Shown: in pieces, positions 60,401-64,000 of the stretch
Layout: every line of letters begins with the position of its first letter
Position numbering within the stretch: the first letter of the stretch is position 1
Program-made: the position numbers and the translations under genes
Source: Rhizophagus clarus
Taxonomy: Eukaryota > Glomeromycota > Glomeromycetes > Glomerales > Glomeraceae
Reading direction: 5' to 3'
NCBI GenBank assembly: GCA_015698045.1
Contig: BLAL01000075.1
Coordinates: 62,001-126,000 of the forward strand
Length of the DNA: 64,000 nt
The notes under the pieces: generated by a model
Databases searched by the model: none
What the model saw: the letters and a program-made list of their open reading frames with translations, nothing else
What the model was told of the DNA's origin: nothing

Positions 60401-62930
60401 TTAAATTATCATATATTCCAAATACTCAGAGTCTTCCTTATAAAATATTTCAGTAAGTTTACGACTTGTATAATATGCTTGTAAATGAGGTTGTATAATA
60501 GAAATAATATTAGCTTCCTCTTTTACTAAAGCATCGTTTGCTTTTACAAATTCAAGCATATCATTTCTTAGCTTGATATCAATATTAAGTACTTCAAGCC
60601 TATTATCACCATTTTATTTAATTTATAATATTCATTAATAAATCCAATCCATCCAGATATCTTATATTCAAGGTTGGTCTGTTTTCCGGATCTGAATCCC
60701 AACATTTTTTCATTAAATCTACATAACATTTTGGAGTATTTCTTATAATTTCAGGTCGCTCTCCTTCACATATACTTAAACCAAGATGAAAATCATGTGC
60801 TTTATAATTAAACGGGGGAATACCTGATGTAAATTCGCACATTATCATTGAAAAACTATAAATATCACTTGCTAGAATATAAGGCTTGACTCTTAATAAT
60901 TCAGGCGCCATAAAAGGCAAAACTCCATAAATTTCATTTTTATCAGAATCTGGTAAATCATTTATAGTTTGCATAATCCAAAATCGATAATAAATACCTC
61001 ATTATAATTATCTGACATTAAAACATTACCATCATGAAAATCACCATGAGTTAATTTTGATTCATGAATTACTTTAAGCCCTAATATAATTTTTCTAATA
61101 ATTGCAACTTATCTTGCCATTTAAATTTAATTATATCAAATAAACATTTTCTCAAACTTCCCTTTTTTGCATAACTTATTACTAGTATTATATAATTTAA
61201 ATTATGTGGATCTTGGGTAATTCCAAAGAATTGAATGAATTTTGAAAATGAATATTTCTGGCAATTATAATGATATTTCCACTGTATAAATAATAAAAAA
61301 TTATTAAATTTTGCAAAAAAAAAAAAATAAATTTAATGTTAAATATGCAAGTTATACCTCATCCAGAAATTTACTACTTAAATTTGATGAATTATTAAGT
61401 ATTTTAAGAATAATCTCATAACCCATTTGAAACTTCCATCTATTCCATCGTTGTTTATCAAAATCCCAACTGTAAATAGGCCCATCTAACCAGATAGCTT
61501 TATGAATTTCACTAAAACCTCCCTTATCGTGATAATTAATATTTGACAATTTATCAAAAGGTATCCACTCCAAAACTTCATAACTATTTTTAGCATTTAG
61601 TTGTGCTTCTTGAATAAAGTTATCAATAAATTCATTTTTACTAGTCCACTTTGAAAAATCTTTTTGAAACCGTCTAGAATTACATTGCTGACACCATTGA
61701 TAATCAATGTATAATTTTTTGCATTCGTTACATAATTCAACTTTATTTTCAAAATTAGCTTTGTCATTTTCTGCTACCTTTTATTGCCAATAAAAGGCTT
61801 TTTCTAAATTCATTTCTATTCCTTCTCCATTTCTATAGTGGTTGGCTAAGTTAAACATTGCATCTTCATTGCCATTTTCTGCTGCTTTTTGATACCAGTG
61901 AAAAGCTTTTTCTAAATTCTTTTCTGTCCCTATTCAATCTTTATAACAATTGGCTAAACTATGTATTGCATTTTCATTACCATTTTCTGCTGCTTTTTGA
62001 TACCAGCAAACAGCATTTTCAAAATTCTTTTCTATCCCTATTCCATCCATATAGCAATTGGCTAAATTATGCATAGCTTCTTCATAACCATTTTCTGCTG
62101 CTTTTTGAAACCAATGAAAGGATTTTCTAAATTTAATTGTGTTCCCATTTCATAATAGCTAATGGCTAAATTAAACATTGATACTACTTCATTATTTTCT
62201 GCGCTTTTTGATACCAGTAAGCAGCTTTTTGCAAATTCTTTTCTGTTCCTATTCCATTTCTATAACAATTGCCTAAATTGTTAATTGCTTCTTCATTACC
62301 ATTTTCTGCAGCTTTTTGATACCAATAAAAGGATTTTTCTAAATTCTTTTCAGTTCCTTCTCCATTGTTATAACAAATTGCTAAAATGAACATTGCTGTT
62401 TCATCGCCATTTTCTGCTACTTTTTGATACCAGTAAAAGGCTTTTTCTAAATCTTTTTCAGTTCTTTCTCCACTATAATAACATTCAGCTAAATTATACA
62501 TTGCATCTTCATTACCATTTTCTGCTGCTTTTTGATACCAGTGAACAGCTTTTTCTAAATTCTTTTCTGTTTCCTCTCCAAGTTGATAACAAATGGCTAC
62601 AGTAACCATTGCATCTTCATTACCATTTTCTGCTTCTTTTTGATACCAGTGAAAATTTTTTTTTGTGCTCTCTAAATTTTTATAACTTTTTTCTGCTACT
62701 TTTTGATGCCAGTCAAAGGCTTTATTATAATCCTTTTCTGTTCCTATTCCTTTTAAATAACAATCAGTTAAATTATTCATTGCATCTAAATTATTACTTT
62801 CTGCTGATTTTTAATATCAGTGAAAAGCTTTTTCTAGATTTTTTTTCGTTCCTTTTTCATTTTTGTACCTATTTGCTAAACTATTCATTGCTTTTTCATC
62901 ACCATTTTTTGCTGCCTTTTTATGCCTGTG
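60401..62930 (-). pseudogene. Second SLR-kinase gene copy, broken
   Basis: Same order and near-same sequence as 12001-16154. Ten or so Sel1 repeats (62930-61790), then the Cys-rich end, RRFQKDFSKWTSKNEF (61680-61630), GGFSEIHKAIW, ILKIL, an intron after LDEV (about 61360), HGDFHDGN (about 61050), DFG in IIDFGLCK, the PENRP motif (about 60680), and an end at LEYMII (60401-60403). At the junction where the plus-strand copy has TGA, this copy encodes Arg-Arg. Breaks here include TGG-to-TGA and CAA-to-TAA type stops near 62812-62817, frame changes near 60970 and 60640, and others in the last repeats. The 5' end begins inside a repeat near 62930 with no start codon. By family it is a non-RD TKL-like kinase with an N-terminal scaffold domain. 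Confidence 0.75.
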
Positions 62931-63372
62931 AAACATAATAATATGAAAAAGAATTTTAAAGTAACTTGACATTCTAATTAGTGTTTAAAAATAAAACTAG
63001 GAAAATGAAAAACTTGAGGTTTTTAAGTGCAAATGTTTATTGTGCAAATATTATTAATGCAAATAATGCAAGTCATAATGCGAGAGTACCAGAAATTAAC
63101 TAATCCAGGTGCACCATCACGAAAGTTACAGTCACGTGATTTATGTGATTTGTGTTACTGTTAAATTATTTATCGTGAGATCATTTATGATTATGATTTT
63201 TTACACGGTTTATTTTATTTACCACTTTTTTTATTTAGCTTATTTTTTAAGAATGGTTTTGGACTTTGACCTGAATGTTGAAATTGCAAGAAAGTGTCTT
63301 TATATTGTTATTTTTGACGTGATTTTAATTTGAGAACATTACTAACGTTCCTTTTCTCCCCCTATAAAAAAT
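62931..63372. other. Intergenic
   Basis: No gene seen. A 74-codon frame (63109-63333, GTG start) is probably chance. Confidence 0.4.
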
Positions 63373-64000
63373 ATGTGTCCAGATAATGTCCAGAAAATGT
63401 CCAGAAAAATTGTCTAAATAATTGTCCGGAAATTCTGGACACTGTGTGTCCGGAAACTGTTCCGAAAACACTGCATTTCTGGGATATTAGGAATTTGTCC
63501 TGAAATTGTCCTGAAATGTATTTTTGTAAAATTTTGCCACAAAAGATGATCAATGGATAGATGATCATCATTATTTCTTAACCAGAATTTTTATATCATA
63601 GAATATAGTATTTTTGCCTGCTCTGCAGTTTTAATTAGTATGACAGAAAAGATTTTGAATGTCAGTTTTGTGCTTTTTGCATTTTTTTACAAAATTAATT
63701 TATCCTTTTTTGAAAATAGTATCCAGAATTTGTCCTGAACTTTTTCATGTCCGGAATTTATCTATCTGGTTTTTTTGCTATGTCCAGAATTTGTTCAGGT
63801 TTAACTGTCTGGAATTTGTCCAAAATTTTATACCGAACAAATGCTGGATGAATTCTGGACAAAGTTAGGACATGTCAAAATTTTAAGTATTAGAAGTGTG
63901 TCAGACATGTACCAAAAAAGTGGACATTTTCCGGACACATCAGATTTATTCTGGACATTTTCCAGACATTTTTGATAACATTTTCAGGACATTTATTTTT
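63373..64000. repeat. Dense cluster of TGTCCRGAA motifs, running off the window
   Basis: About 20 copies of TGTCC(A/G/T)GAA or its complement occur in about 630 bp. They are mostly in the TGTCC orientation up to about 63820, and in the GGACA orientation from about 63850 (CTGGACA, CCGGACA, CAGGACAT). The two blocks face each other like arms of a large inverted repeat, which suggests the subterminal region of a transposon with its other part beyond position 64000. No gene overlaps it. Confidence 0.7.

Noticed and set aside
63362-63868. Frames of about 69 codons within the TGTCCRGAA cluster
   Set aside because: Repeated CPELFH/SGQF-like words merely translate the repeated DNA motif.

Overview
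The window looks like a piece of a Rhizophagus-type arbuscular mycorrhizal fungus genome (Glomeromycotina). It is very AT-rich. The genes carry short GT-AG introns of about 65-100 bp with A/T-rich acceptors. The families present are those reported as expanded in Rhizophagus: F-box/LRR-like proteins, Sel1-like-repeat (SLR) proteins joined to non-RD TKL-type kinases, and many DNA transposons including Helitrons. I found no prokaryotic operon, tRNA, rRNA or CRISPR. The species call is inferred from gene families and base composition, not from a database match.

Layout. 0-1.7 kb: remnants of an unrecognised gene. 2.1-11.9 kb: three full-length F-box paralogues (one +, two -) whose upstream regions share an identical 20-bp box, with a possible membrane-protein gene at 4.8-6.0 kb. 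12.0-16.2 kb: a broken SLR-kinase gene with about 25 near-identical 108-bp repeats. 16.7-18.2 kb: a LINE-like remnant. 19.1-20.6 kb: a fourth intact F-box gene. 21.9-23.1 kb: a Harbinger-like element (TTA target duplication) with a decayed Myb/SANT-like gene. 23.4-23.8 kb: a nuclease/Crinkler-like remnant. 24.2-25.9 kb: an apparently intact five-exon membrane-anchored P-loop NTPase gene. 25.9-32.5 kb: mostly non-coding, with a 304-bp tandem repeat. 32.5-34.9 kb: an F-box pseudogene, then a kinase remnant interrupted by a retroposon-like tail that is itself interrupted by a GC-rich hAT-type MITE. 36.3-38.4 kb: a broken kinase-SLR gene with the opposite domain order to the one at 12 kb.

38.5-46.8 kb: an element with terminal inverted repeats (TIRs) and an 8-bp target duplication, containing a whole Helitron (39.07-45.76 kb) that encodes a Rep-helicase and an RPA-like protein. 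47.2-49.9 kb: degenerate repeats, an unrecognised coding remnant and a fragment of the NMD helicase UPF1. 51.1-53.1 kb: an intact-looking four-exon gene for a bromodomain-PD-(D/E)XK nuclease-like fusion, which I consider the most novel gene here. 54-57 kb: repeats and decayed coding remnants. 57.95-59.82 kb: a young pogo-like transposon with perfect TIRs and a TA duplication. 60.4-62.9 kb: a second SLR-kinase copy on the minus strand, also broken. 63.4-64 kb: a dense cluster of a 9-bp motif (TGTCCRGAA) cut by the window edge.

The genes do not form a pathway. The picture is a fast-turnover accessory region: multigene families (F-box; SLR/kinase) being duplicated and lost among DNA transposons, plus a few single genes (NTPase; bromodomain-nuclease) that keep clean exon structure. 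Exon-intron structures, target duplications and pseudogene calls were read by eye and have not been checked by alignment or RNA evidence.
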